Assembly: GCF_000516985.1 (NCBI RefSeq)
Contig: NW_006917092.1
Location: 6,141,888-6,205,887, forward strand
Origin: Pestalotiopsis fici W106-1
Lineage: Eukaryota > Ascomycota > Sordariomycetes > Amphisphaeriales > Sporocadaceae
Reading direction: 5' to 3'
Length of the DNA stretch: 64,000 nucleotides
Shown here piece after piece: positions 46,254 through 57,915 of this stretch. The translations under genes and the position numbers were made by a program. Within the stretch, counting starts at the first letter, position 1. Each line of letters opens with the position of its first letter. The notes beneath the pieces are model-generated. The model did not search any database, was not told where the DNA came from, and worked only from the letters and a program-made list of their open reading frames with translations.

Positions 46254-49200
46254 ATGGCTGATCCCTTGTCTATTGCTTCCGGTATCGCTGGTCTACTGAG
46301 TCTTGCCGGCGCTGCATTTCATGTCGTACATCAGTACATTCGAACAGCCAAGGATGCGAAAGACTTTGTGAAAGCCCTGAGCAAGGAGCTTCAATCGCTT
46401 AGTTCCGTCCTTCAGGGCGTGAAAATCCTGGCCGAAGCATACGAGCAAGACGAAACTGAGCCCTCAGTGGGACTGCGACTCGAACATATTTCCGCATGCA
46501 GCCGCGTGCTAGATGACATACTCAAGGGAACATCAAGTATTAGAGACACCGTCAAGAACCAAAAGTCAAGAACGAGCAAGGTCGAAAATCTCAAATGGCC
46601 GTTCCGAAAATCCAAAACAGACGAGCTTATCAATGAGCTCTCTCGACACAAAGCGACCTTGAGCCTCGCCCTTGACGCTGCGTCGCTCTCTGCCCTAGTT
46701 GACTGCCTGGGCAAAGTGAGTCAAGCCGAAAGGAACTGGTCAAGATACATGAGGGCGTTGAAAATCTCCAAATCTTGAGGCAAATTCAATTGGATGCAGA
46801 AAGAGAGTGTGTGCTCAACTTTTTCATGCCCATTGATCCCAGCCCAAACCTTCAGTCCAGCTGGAAGTTGAGACATCCTGGCACAGGAATATGGTTGACT
46901 GAATCTCTGCGATTCCGCACATGGCTGTTGGAAGAAGGCTCCAAGATCTGGCTGAGCGGTATCCCTGGCGCAGGCAAGACTGTACTGGCTGGCGCGGCCA
47001 TCCGAGAAGCGTTACAACAAGTCGCTACAGTTTCCAACGTTGGCGTCGCATTCTTCTTCTGCGATTACAAGAACAAAAAGACATGGAATATCACAAATAT
47101 TCTGGGAGCAATCGCAACTCAGCTAGCCTGGCAAAACGAGTCTGCTTTTGCAAAACTCAAGCAATACCACAATGAGATAAAGCCTCGTCAGGGAATGCAA
47201 CTGAGACCAAAAGCAGAGGACCTTCATGAAGTCATCATTGAAGAGTCCGAAGCTTTCGATCGGATTCTTCTTGTGGTCGATGGGCTAGATGAATGTGGCG
47301 ATAATGCAGAGATAGTGAGTCGAGTGTTGTCGAGACTGAATCAAGATATCCCAAATCTGTCGTCGGCGTTATTCAGTCGCGACGAACCAGGTATTCGGGA
47401 CGTACTTCAAGACCAGTTTGATCAGATCGACATTGCTGCTCACTCAGAAGATATCAGTCTTTATGTCGGGGCAGAGCTTGAGAAACGCATCGAGCAGAGG
47501 CAGTTGAGAATCAATGATATGCACCTCAAAGACGAAATACTACTGATACTTACTACCGGTGCCCAAGGAATGTAAGTTTTGGTTCATTAAACCCTTGAAG
47601 ACCTCCATTAACACATATAGGTTCCGCTGGGTTGCTTGCCAACTTGATGCTCTAGGCGAGTGCATCACAGATGCGGATCGTCGGACAGCGCTTTATGAGC
47701 TCCCAAAAACTCTCCCTGAGACTTACGAGCGGATCCTTGTTCGAGTCAACCAGAAACGACGCAGCGTCCAAAGACTTGTCCAGTTAACCCTCCGCTTCTT
47801 GGCTATAGAACATCCAATCCAGCTGTTGACTGCTGCTGGCCTTTGTCACTTTGTCTCTGTCCCTGAAAAGTCAGGGACGAAGTGGGACATCTCGTCGGTT
47901 GTGACAGAACAGGAAGTCGCGCGCGCGTGCTCGAGTTTTCTGCGCAAATCGGCTGACGGTCGGCTTTTTGAATTCGCACATTTCAGCGTCCGCGAGTACC
48001 TTCAAAATTCTTCCCTGCTTGAAAGGCCCGACCTAAAGCCTTATCACATCTCGAAAAGCAGTATAAATGACACTGTAGCTAGTCAATATCTCCGCTTTCT
48101 TCAGCTGAAGAATTTCGACTGCAAGCCTTGTCGAGCTCCAGGAGACGGATGTGGACTTTGCGCGGGAAAGGAGAACTTAGGTTCTCTATACACAGTTGCA
48201 GCCGCTTCGTGGCCGATGCATGTGCAGGCGGTTGAAAATTGTGGTTCACACTCATCGGCAGAACTACTAGAGCTCCAAAAGTCACTATTGCATCCGGCCA
48301 AGTCCAACGTATATATGAATTGGGTAACCCGCTTCTGTTGGTGTCTTCATCAAAAAGTCAATACTGAGTATGTGCTTGACCTTGTACTTGAACCCAGCCT
48401 CTCAACGCTCCACGTCGCCGCAGCACTAGACCTTACTGAAGTGGGTACGTGGCTACTTGGAACTTATACTACGATCAATTCTGAAGTTCAAGCTGATTCT
48501 TTGTTGGAATTCTCTATCGCTGGGATCTTTGCATTTGTCAAAGACGTCATTCAAGACGCTTCTCATGCATTCTCACGCTATAAATATCGTTCGCGTACAG
48601 CTTCACTTATGGATCAACTTTCTTCACGCGGAGCAAAACTATCGGGATCATCCCAGAGGTTTCAAGGCCGCAGGCTTATGCAAATCACATGCAACTTTGC
48701 TGCTTGTGGAAATATGACACCGCTCAAATGTCTTCTCGAGAACGGGTGGAATTTGTGTTCGGAGGACATCTCGATTGCCAGCTGCTGGTTCACGGAAGGG
48801 TTTTGCAAGGACCAGGAAAATGAATTACGGAACCTCGTCAAGTTCTTGAATACGCATGAAATCCACAAAACTCGAGAGGGATACCAGCTTTGTGCGCTGA
48901 TCTGGAACATGGCGATTCGTTCGAGCCATAAATTCACCGCGGACACGTCCTTACTGCCTTCTAGTATCACTCTTTCTGACGCGGCACTGGTTGAAACCGC
49001 AGTGAGCGCTATCACGCTCGATGATGTCCAGGCTCTCGTGACTTGCGAACAGGATGTTCGATTCAACATTCGAGAGTTCAAAGACAAAGATGAGGTTTAC
49101 GCAGTCCACATTGCTGCATCATGGCATGCTTTCAAAATCTTGAAGTATATGCTCAACGCGGGATGCGAGATGCGGAGGTCTGACTCTGATGGACGGAACT

Positions 49201-50048
49201 TTCTCCACATGTTGACAAGGTCGAACACTTCTCGCACCTTTGATGCCTCGGTACTAGAGGAAATTCGTGCACAGCACGGTGCTGAATTTGAGAAGTTGAT
49301 GGACGCTGTCAATCATGAAGGCCAGACTGCGCTTGACATGGCATTTGAGATAAGCAATATAAATGTGGCAAAATGGCTCTTTGAAAAACGCGGTAGAGAG
49401 CTAAGCTGTTGCCATGGCAAGATATGCATTTGGGATAAAGCAGCGAACGCAGAGAGTATAGCATTGTTGCAGATGCTCAAAGACTCTAGCTACCCATGCC
49501 ATACCGATTGCTCCGCCGGTCGACCATTCCATGCCTTGAATCCCGGCGCAGGTATGGAGAAATTTGAGCTGCTTAACACTTTATATCCAAGTAGTTTGAA
49601 AAGTTGCACGAGCGCTAAGCTTGCGCTTGAGAGTTGTCTATCGAGATGGGCAAGGCAGACAGTCTTGCCATATACTATGGATGGTAGCGTCATCCAAGCG
49701 CTGTTGCACAAAAGTGAGACTCTGTCAGCTACTTCACCTGCTGCAATCGATTTCTGCTGTCGAATCATCTCCGAAACCTCGTGGAGAAGATTTGAGCGAA
49801 CGATCAAGATTCTCGAGCCCTTCTTGGAGCATGGAATAGACGTACATCCCGGTTCTGGCAGCAGATCCATGCTGGAGGAAGCATGCAACCTTTTCAACAT
49901 TACGACGGCGCAGGTGAGGGATGGTGATATTCATCTACTGGAGGCTATCTTGGACCGTGTAGACAACAAGAAGCTCAACCGTTATGATCGATATGGGTCC
50001 AGTATATTGCATCGCGTCTGTACAGCACCAGGTATTGATCCAGAGTGA
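46254..50048 (+). CDS. NLR-type STAND protein: Helo-like N-domain, NACHT, ankyrin repeats (5' part, probably broken)
   Basis: Start MADPLSIASGIAGLLSLAGA is the hallmark of the fungal Helo-like N-terminal domain (residues 1 to about 150). The frame then shifts: either a very short intron 46716-46753 (38 bases, GTGAGT...GAG) or a true frameshift. Next come GSKIWLSGIPGAGKT (Walker A) and RILLVVDGLDECGD (Walker B) of a NACHT NTPase, a 49-base intron (47572-47620) rejoining AQGM to FRWVACQL, the family's ALYELPKTLPETYERIL and FAHFSVREYL motifs, then degenerate ankyrin units. It stops at TGA 50046-50048, after which the frame continues in 50049-52573. In fungi such proteins sense non-self and trigger cell death through the N-domain. 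Start lies 166 bases after the transposon. Confidence 0.8.
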
Positions 50049-52573
50049 CTCGTCCCAGAGATCGTCAAAAGGGGAGCTGATATCAACATAATGAGTGGGC
50101 AATTTCCGCATGATACATCGTTACTTGACAGTCTGATAGCCTCTTCAAAGCAAACAAGAAGATCGGCTCAAATTCTACTTGAATTAGGCGCCGACCCAGC
50201 CTTGGCATCATCTGGCGGAGGATGGGATGCTGCACAGGCAGCAAGTTCAAGAGGGCTCCGTCCGTTCTTGCAGGACTTGTTGGCTAATCTAACCAAGACT
50301 TCAACCTCATTTAACTGGGATAGAAAATGTTCAGTATCTGTGATTTGGGATGATTCAAGAAGAAATCTTGATGGGTTGAATTCAATGCACTTAGCGTGCC
50401 TTGAGGGTCATCAGGATTGTTTCAATTTCTTTTTGGATAACAGACTCATCAACGATATCCATGCCTTAACTCAAGAAGGCTTCAGTTGCCTACACTTTGC
50501 AGCTTATGGAGAGAACACGGAGTTGGTTGATTGCCTGCTTGACCTCGGTTTAGATATCAATCAAATGGCTGTCGATGGAACCACGCCTCTGCACATGGCT
50601 GTTCGCAAAAACAGCAGACGTTGTGTGGAGAGATTATTGAGCAGAGGATCACTGATCAAGAGAGACGTGGTCGGGATGACCCCGATGATGTATGCAAGAC
50701 AACTAGACCTGGATGACATTGTTGGACTTTTGGCCGGACTCGACACATCAGATACCAAGACCGAGAACCCCGACGCCCGGACTCGAAACGCCAAAACCAG
50801 ATCTTGGCGAGAAGCACTGGAGACCGCGATACTGATGAACGATGAACAGGCATGCAGTCGAATTTTGGAGGAGGGTTGCTCCGTGAACGTTTCACTCTCT
50901 GAATGTGGTGGATGCTCACCTTTGTTGCTGTCAATCAGGTGTAGCTCATCTGGAAACTGCGAATTGGTTCGACTGTTTCTGGACAAATCAGCATCTGTCT
51001 GCAAACAAGCATGTTCGATACATGGCTCGAATTCTGCCTTACTGAAGGCACTTCGTCGTCGTCATCTCACACCCTTTCTGCCCCTGATGTTAGACCTATG
51101 CTTGCATGAAAGCTTGGGCTATATCTATGCTCAGCTGCTTGTGGAGTGCATTGAATGGAACAATGACGAAGCTTTTCGAATTGTCGTGGACCATTTCTGT
51201 GACAACAAAGCGGATTATGCGTGAGTAGCCTTACAAGAAGACTGTGTTCGTTACTGATCATTGTGTCTAGGCGATTCCTCGGCTGTTGTCCTGACCATGT
51301 CTTACCTTATTTGCTCAACAATTATGGAGACTCTATGCCTTTACACCAGGCTGTGATTGAAAACAATCTCGAAGTCGTCAAGCAACTTGTGCAGGCTGGT
51401 GCAGATGTTGATGGGCAAGATTCCCAGAGAATGACCCCCATACAATACTGTGAAGCCCCAGGGGCTATCGCAGGTAAGTATTCAGGTCTTTTGCTCTTCA
51501 ATGATGGTTTCTTCAAGTTCACTCTATTGGCCAACAAAGATATTTTGGTCACAAAGTATGTTCTCTAGGTTGGAATATCAGCCACTAATCATACTACACG
51601 GACAGAATACCTGCTAAGCATGGGAGCAACACCCACTTTGCCACCTTCAATTACTTGGCTGCATCATCTAGGCAGTTCAGCTGAGGGTCAGACACGAATG
51701 ACTGCCGAACTTTTTCGACAAGCCCCAATCAAGTTGATCTACGAGCCTTTTCCCCCAAACCCGACGCTGCATCCAAAAGTACTAGCTGCCATAATGGATA
51801 GTGGCCAAGATCTGAATGCCGAGGAGGAAAGTAATCGCAGCATCATGCTTGTTGCCATGCACAACCCTGAGACGGCCACCTTGATATTGAATCAACCTGC
51901 CCAATTGACGGAAACTGGTCCGTTTCCGTGGTCTATGATAGGCAGTATGATTGAAGATGTGTCTTGGATGAATCAACACTGGAAGCACTACCTGCGGAGA
52001 TTCCGCATGGAAGACCTCCGTCGTGTCTCAAACCTGGAACCTAGGCGAGGCTGGAGTCCTCTTTGCCTCGCTACCTGCACCGACGCCGTCAAAGTCATGG
52101 AGCATTGTCTCGAAATGGGGACTGACATCGACTTCGAGGGCAGCCCATACGGCTCGGCCCTAATGGCAGCTGCGGGGATGAATCGAATAGAGTCTGTAAA
52201 GTTCCTAGTTCGACACGGCGCATCCATCTGTTATGAGGGAAAGGAAGGATTCACAAGCGCAGTGGTCGTGGGAGCCTCGTCGCAGAGGGTTGTTCAGTGG
52301 CTATTGGTCGGTCGTTTCCAAGACCAGGGGAAGCTTGAGGCCGTTTCAGAGTCCAGCACGATCATTACCGAAAATGTCCCAATTCACTCGTGGTCTCCAG
52401 CCAGACTTAATTTCAGACTTGCTGGAAAATTCGAACGACAACCAGATGAGTCTTCGTTGGATTATCTCAAAGCACTGGCTGAGATCAAAAAGAACCTGAG
52501 AGGTCAAGTTGTGCACCTACCGAAGCCGGAGTATCTTGAAACTTCAGTGGTCACTGCGGTCTACGATATCTAG
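50049..52573 (+). CDS. Ankyrin-repeat C-terminal part of the same NLR gene
   Basis: In frame with the upstream block after a single TGA: the sequence runs GIDPE, stop, LVPEIVKRGADIN, which reads as one ankyrin unit. First usable Met is 50091. Introns 51221-51270 and 51474-51605 (132 bases) are GT-AG and keep the frame (DYA to RFLGCCPDH; AIA to EYLLSMGATPTL). Clear ankyrin units include GFSCLHFAAYGENTELVDCL, GTTPLHMAVRKNSRRCVERL and PLHQAVIENNLEVVKQLVQAG. It ends at TAG 52571-52573. Ankyrin arrays form the ligand-sensing end of fungal NLRs. The stop could be a CGA-to-TGA change. A separate ankyrin gene starting at 50091 is the less likely alternative. Confidence 0.75.
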
Positions 52574-53915
52574 GGAGAGTAACTTGTCTTTTCTTCTCAT
52601 CATCTTTCACAGGAATACAATATTACATCATCCATACGCAGCTGTGATTGTTAATCCCATAGTCGCGAGGGTTCTGCACATATATTACTTCGCGCCGCTG
52701 GCAGACAAGCCTTGTAAAGCAGAGAGATAAGCCCTAAGATGTTCTGACGCAGTAAGTCTTTTACCAAAAGTTTTGGTCAGGACTGGTTGCTTTCAGAGGC
52801 AGGCAAATGGAAAGGTTGACAGGTTGTGGAGTAGATTCATTTGAGGTTTCATCTGACATGAGAGGGACCATTCGTACAAAACTAGCTCGGGGTCTTGGAG
52901 CATACTACCAGATTGTGCTCGCAGTTCAAATTTGGGGCAGCTATAGGCAACGCAGTATATCGTACTCAAAGACAATGGAGCTACGGGTGGGGAGTAGAAG
53001 TTAGGATCACAGTTCATCATCGTTTGCAGCGGACGGCGCGGCAAAGTAGGTAGATACCAAAACGAGCAACAACAGTACCGGCAGAAGAGGAAGACCCCCA
53101 TCCATGTGATTACATATCTAGGTTACATACCAGGAATTAATATTTCTTTGGCTTTCGACCGGCTTTATCTCCGACAGCAGAACGCAGTAAGACGTGTTCG
53201 GATATAGGGGATCGGGGGAAAGGACGTAAAAATTTGCTGTCACAAGATTTCTAATTAGGTTTTCTCTGAATGCCGGCCATGCTGCCAAGATACCAAGGCA
53301 ACTTTGAAATATGTACTATGTTGGTGTTAGCCGTATGAATAAAAGCCAGCAGTTGTTCTTTCAGCTTACACTCCCACCATAATCATCTGTCATCACCTTA
53401 TGGGTAGTGCACATAACAAACATCCTTTTACTATGCTTTCTGCACCGTGCCTTCGAATGAAATCAAAGGCAGTGCAAATGAATCCCGATGAATATCATGG
53501 CCTTTAAGGTGTAGCCCAATGCGAGTCACCCTTGTAGCTACTTGGTCTTGTAGTAGATTCCAAAGCCACAGCCTCCCCATTGTGAGGAATTTGATGTTTA
53601 CTTCGGCGTAGGCCAAGATTCAGCAACCTTGATGGTATCAACAAATGACAACAGACTTTGGGGCCTGCAGATGGTTGACAAGAGAAGATGGTCGGGCCGA
53701 GAACTCAATATATAAGAAAGACGTGGCCACTTTCTGTCGTGGTAAATCCCCAAACCAATTTCATCTTCCACAACTGTCCCGAATGCACAACTTCAACTTC
53801 TCTCGACGTTTACGGGCAGACCAAAATCGTCCGCCGGATTAAGGGATTCCTTTTCCTTCTCATAATCTCAATTCGCTTGCCCATCTACAATTTACATCTA
53901 GTCGTGATATTCGAA
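52574..53915. other. Non-coding stretch and exonuclease 5' region
   Basis: About 1.3 kb with short frames only. The exonuclease frame is open back to 53688, but that part has no conserved sequence. Confidence 0.45.
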
Positions 53916-55346
53916 ATGCCAGAAAAAATGACTCGACACTTTGACAGTGATCAGCCAGTGGCCCCCATCTTGATGGCACCGTGGGCCTTTGTCGAAAATG
54001 CGCAGATCATGGCGCTTCTTCTAGATTCGATTCTAGAAGCACCCCAGGGTACGCCGTCTCTGTTTATTGATTTGGAGGGAGAAGATCTGGGAAGAAATGG
54101 CACGATATGTATAATGCAGATCTTCGACGCAGCAAAAGGTTTCACATGGTTGGTGGATATATGTACGCTGGGACGAGAGGCCTTTGACACCAAGGCCAAC
54201 TGTTCTCAAATTTCACTCCGCGATATCCTCGAATGCGCTATCATTCCAAAGGTCTTTTATGACGTGCGAAACGATTCAGACGCCCTGTTTGCACATTTCG
54301 GCATTGCCCTCCAGGGTATACAAGATCTCCAGTACATGGAGGTTGCAACAAGGAAGCAGTGGGAGGATAACGAAAGACTTCGTTCATTAACTGGCTGCAT
54401 TCAAGAGCACCTGGACCTCAACGAGCAGGAAAGGAAAGGGGTCATTGACACAAAGGCGATGGGACGTAGGCTATTCTCCCCACGTGAGGGCGGAAGCTAC
54501 GCCGTTTTCAAGGAGAGGCCATTAAGGAAGGAGGTTTTAGAGTACTGCGTCTCAGACGTCAAGTACATGGCAGCCCTCTGGCGCCACTATAGTCAGGGCA
54601 TGGATGAGAAAACGTGGAGGAGAGTGTTGACTGGATCCTGCCAGCGGGTGGCCGAATCACAGTCAAAATTCTTTTCCCCAAGCGGGTATGGAAAAAACCT
54701 TATCGTCGAAGGTTGGGGGCTCCAAGAAGGCGATGACAGCTACGTCTCCTTGAGTGGCTCTGCAGCCACTCAAGTCCCTGTGGCTCCAGTGGCAACGACG
54801 ACGACTCCCCAGCCTAACGCTATGGAGATTACCGTTATCGTCATTCCAACCAGCTCTTTGACTGTCACGCCCACCTATGCCGCCGGTAGCGGAGTTGCCA
54901 GCGGCTCCCATGCCGGTCCCCAGACTGTTGTCGTGACCATTCCTGCTGACAACGGCGAGGCCGCCACCATTACTGTTACCGTTACAGGTGCCGGACCGGG
55001 AGCCGAGACGGTTACTGTCACGGCTGGCAGAGCCGGTGCTGAAACCGTCACTGTTACAACTGGCGACAACGGCTCATCTTTCTTCAAGGGAGCTCACAGC
55101 GGAGCAGCTTCATCGTCCCTGTCGGCCAGACAAGTCATGGAAAATGATGACAGTACGGCTAATGCAGAGAGCCGGTCGTGGGCCAACGGTGAAGGCTGGG
55201 GGGCTGAGGACAGGAGCTGTCTGGCCCAAGACCACGAGTGGTCCGACAATGGCGGTGATCGCGAGGCTGAAGCTAGTGTTGTCTGGTCGCCATTCGAAGG
55301 ATGTTCGCCCGAGTGGTTTGAGAGGGTTAGTTTAATAGTTTGGTGA
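53916..55346 (+). CDS. 3'-5' exonuclease (DEDD, RNase D-like) with an unusual Thr/Val repeat region, 476 residues
   Basis: Single exon. The start at MPEKMTRHF (53916) is chosen because upstream codons look non-coding; 53688 is the alternative. The catalytic Asp52 and Glu54 are in LFIDLEGEDLGR, followed by GTICIMQIF, the second Asp in YDVRNDSDALFAHFG, and the last motif YCVSDVKYMAALW. These are the four acidic residues of the DEDDy family, which trims RNA or DNA 3' ends with two metal ions. Residues of about 300-390 form a run of TVTVT-type repeats (PQTVVVTIPAD, TITVTVTGAG, AETVTVT twice) more usual in secreted cell-wall proteins. The C-terminus is Trp- and acid-rich (SWANGEGWGAED, DHEWSDNGGD). 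Function in the cell is not known. Confidence 0.85.
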   Translation: MPEKMTRHFDSDQPVAPILMAPWAFVENAQIMALLLDSILEAPQGTPSLFIDLEGEDLGRNGTICIMQIFDAAKGFTWLVDICTLGREAFDTKANCSQISLRDILECAIIPKVFYDVRNDSDALFAHFGIALQGIQDLQYMEVATRKQWEDNERLRSLTGCIQEHLDLNEQERKGVIDTKAMGRRLFSPREGGSYAVFKERPLRKEVLEYCVSDVKYMAALWRHYSQGMDEKTWRRVLTGSCQRVAESQSKFFSPSGYGKNLIVEGWGLQEGDDSYVSLSGSAATQVPVAPVATTTTPQPNAMEITVIVIPTSSLTVTPTYAAGSGVASGSHAGPQTVVVTIPADNGEAATITVTVTGAGPGAETVTVTAGRAGAETVTVTTGDNGSSFFKGAHSGAASSSLSARQVMENDDSTANAESRSWANGEGWGAEDRSCLAQDHEWSDNGGDREAEASVVWSPFEGCSPEWFERVSLIVW

Positions 55347-56166
55347 CATTGGGGTTCGTGGAGGTCCAGCATATGGCATATCTTCGCCCGAAAGCACACC
55401 TCAAATGTCAAACGTATAAGTCCTTTATGCCTCCTCATCTTGGTCGAACTGAATTTGGACCTGTATGTTCGTCGCCATCTCCGACTCGCCTCAGTCCGAG
55501 ATGATTGGAAATCTCAACTACAACTATTTGCTGCCGAGCGGAAGAGTAGGGGGGCAATGCAGGCGAATAAACGCGTTGAATGAGATTGGACATGTACAAC
55601 TGGTATTTAATCTGTCTTTCAGCCTATTGGCAGCTAAAGCTGCTTCAGAATAGCATGAATGCTTGCCCAAAGACAAATTACTGCTATGTATGAAGAATAC
55701 CTTCTACCGACGAGTAGTCACTCGTGGTGTGGATGTCTCCTCAAGCCCAAGACATCTGCTCTGCAACTAATTACCGTGTTCACAAATGAAATCAAATTCC
55801 GCAGTATATCGGATACTAAAGCCCATTTTGCCAATGATCCTCACTGTAAACCAGTACTCCCCCGAGCCATTGACCATATCATGAGTGCGCACTCCAAGCC
55901 CTAAACGCCTTTGAACATTTGTTTTTGTATTTCGCAATCCCTTGCTGATCTTCAACAATTTGCCTTGTATATCATGCACTTCAGTCATCGTACATCTTGT
56001 AGGCCGGGTCCGGCTTAGGCCTCTGGGCCTCCTGATCGCTTGGTGACGTAGAACGACTTGATGCAGCATGGGCCGGTGCCGAAGATACCGTCGACATCAT
56101 GTCGGCCACTACTTCGTCCTGTACAACAACATTGTGTGCCTGATGTTGGGGCGGGCCGTCATGGCC
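55347..56166. other. Non-coding stretch between convergent genes
   Basis: About 820 bases; terminator regions expected. No gene seen. Confidence 0.45.
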
Positions 56167-56880
56167 CTACATTACAGCCTGCCCCAGCATTGAGCCTTCC
56201 ATCGTCATGTTGTCGGAAAGAACACCCATTTCTCCATCTCTTTGCTCCATGCCAGACATTCTGGTGTCCATGCTGATGACCCTCTGCTCAACATCAACCA
56301 ATCTCTTCTCAATGTTCTCCATTTGCGATGATATGCGTCCGAGACCTTGCGACATGTCATGGCTGATGCGGTCAAGCTTATTAGTGAGACTGCGGATGCT
56401 CTGGGCAAGAGGTGTATTCTCTTGTCCCGGGGGTGCAGCGGGTACCCGGGCTTCGTGGTTGTGTCTGGCATCTTGGACGGCAAATCGCCACTGGTTTGCT
56501 AGCGACACCTCACAGACAGCCTTTGCTCGCCAAGGGCAGTCGACCTTGCGCGTACTCGGATTCCGTTTCTTGGCAGTGCTGTTGTACTTGACTCCTCCAC
56601 GATCGCAGACGAGATCGTACCGAGTAGGCTTGCCATCGCGATAGTTACTTGCGCGCAACTTGACTACACCGTAGCCCTGGTCCTTGGCAACTCGCTGAAC
56701 AGCAGTGAGGAGGTCCTCGAACGTCCGGTAGATGCCCTCCGGCGGGGGTGCAAGAGTGCCGGGTTCACCTGGGGTACCGGGAGGCACGATGCGCGAGGGT
56801 GTCGGCGTGGGGACGGGTACTGGCGTATGCTGAATGCCATTGTGCCCATTGACAGCGACACCGGGGGTGCCGTTCGTCAA
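56167..56880 (-). CDS. FAR1-type zinc-binding DNA-binding protein, 237 residues
   Basis: Single exon. After a Pro/Thr-rich start (residues 15-50), residues of about 50-142 form a FAR1/WRKY-GCM1-like zinc fold: TFEDLLTAVQRVAKDQGYGV, then Cys92 (YDLVCDRGG), Cys115 (KVDCPWRAKAV) and the His140/His142 pair (DARHNHE). This fold derives from Mutator-like transposases, but no transposase domain follows, so it looks like a domesticated DNA-binding protein. Residues of about 160-215 are heptad-rich (SIRSLTNKLDRISHDMSQ, RISSQMENIEKRLVDVEQRV), predicting a coiled-coil dimer. Likely nuclear. Target unknown. Confidence 0.8.
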   Translation of the reverse strand: MTNGTPGVAVNGHNGIQHTPVPVPTPTPSRIVPPGTPGEPGTLAPPPEGIYRTFEDLLTAVQRVAKDQGYGVVKLRASNYRDGKPTRYDLVCDRGGVKYNSTAKKRNPSTRKVDCPWRAKAVCEVSLANQWRFAVQDARHNHEARVPAAPPGQENTPLAQSIRSLTNKLDRISHDMSQGLGRISSQMENIEKRLVDVEQRVISMDTRMSGMEQRDGEMGVLSDNMTMEGSMLGQAVM

Positions 56881-57915
56881 TCCCGCATGGCCGCCGACGG
56901 CCGCGGTGGGCTGGAGGGGCGTTTGGAGCGAAATGGTGACGGTATTTCACGGGACACGAGTGGGAATTTTTTTGGGTTCTTGATTGTTGCACTAAAGGTA
57001 CTGGCAGAGCACAGTGAAGCCGCCAGTCACCTCACCCCAGCAGGCAAACAGAATGCCAACGTTTCGTTGGAACCCAACGGCACCGTACTGCTGTGATGGC
57101 GGTTGATGGCCCGGCCCAAAGTGTCTGGGCGTGGACCGCGGGGCTCTTATCGGCGAGACGCGAAAATCAGGGTCCTTCGAGATGGGAGGATGGACGGGTG
57201 GACGGGCAGGTAGGTGGTTCCTGTCGTGGGCGCCGTCGACCAAAGGGATTCTCACTGTGGACGCGCTTGGGCGCGGTGTATCTTGACTGGATGGGGAGAA
57301 AGAACGTCGAACTATGGAAATCGCACGGTCTGACCACACAGTTTCCGCCTGGGGGGGTCTCTAATTCGGTCGCTCGATGTTCCGTCACCGACAGTCTGGC
57401 TTGGAACCTGCCCAGGTGGTTGCATTAGATGTGGCCGTGCAAAGCTGCGTGTTGTAAGATATTCGTTGTGCAGGTGGTTCAGCAGGCCTTGCCTAGTAAC
57501 CTTGGGGGCTGGTGTCTGGTGAGGGGACTTGGGACGTGCTGAGGGGGACGGGTGGTAAGGGCAAATGTAAGGTACTTGGGTACATTGAATGCCTACACGG
57601 TACCTATGTAATGTAGGTAGTGTCCGGTAGGAGCTTCGTGTGTTACAGGGGATCCAACTCCTAAGTGCTTGGATAAACATCTTTGATCGCGGCATTGAAT
57701 GTTCACCCCACCATTCCAATTTGTTTAGTAGTCACCAGTGACAGTCGCATAGTTCACAAGCTATCTTGTGTTTCTCATCCTTTCTCCGGCTACCCACACC
57801 TATGCATGTTCACTCTCAGAGCAATGTCACGATTTAGCTGATCAAGCGACTCTACTATTGCTGGTTTGGTATTGCTGTGTCTGTTGGAAAGCTGCACCCC
57901 GAAGCTATTCATAAA
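56881..57915. other. Divergent promoter region
   Basis: About 1 kb between the FAR1-type gene (minus) and the small gene at 57916 (plus). Frames here are GC-driven and have no domain. Confidence 0.45.

Noticed and set aside
46716..46779. 64-base intron in the NLR gene ending at TTGAG
   Set aside because: Length is typical, but it puts the NACHT part out of frame; only the 38-base option keeps the frame.
53688..53915. N-terminal extension of the exonuclease frame
   Set aside because: Sequence before Met 53916 does not resemble the family and looks like 5' untranslated region.
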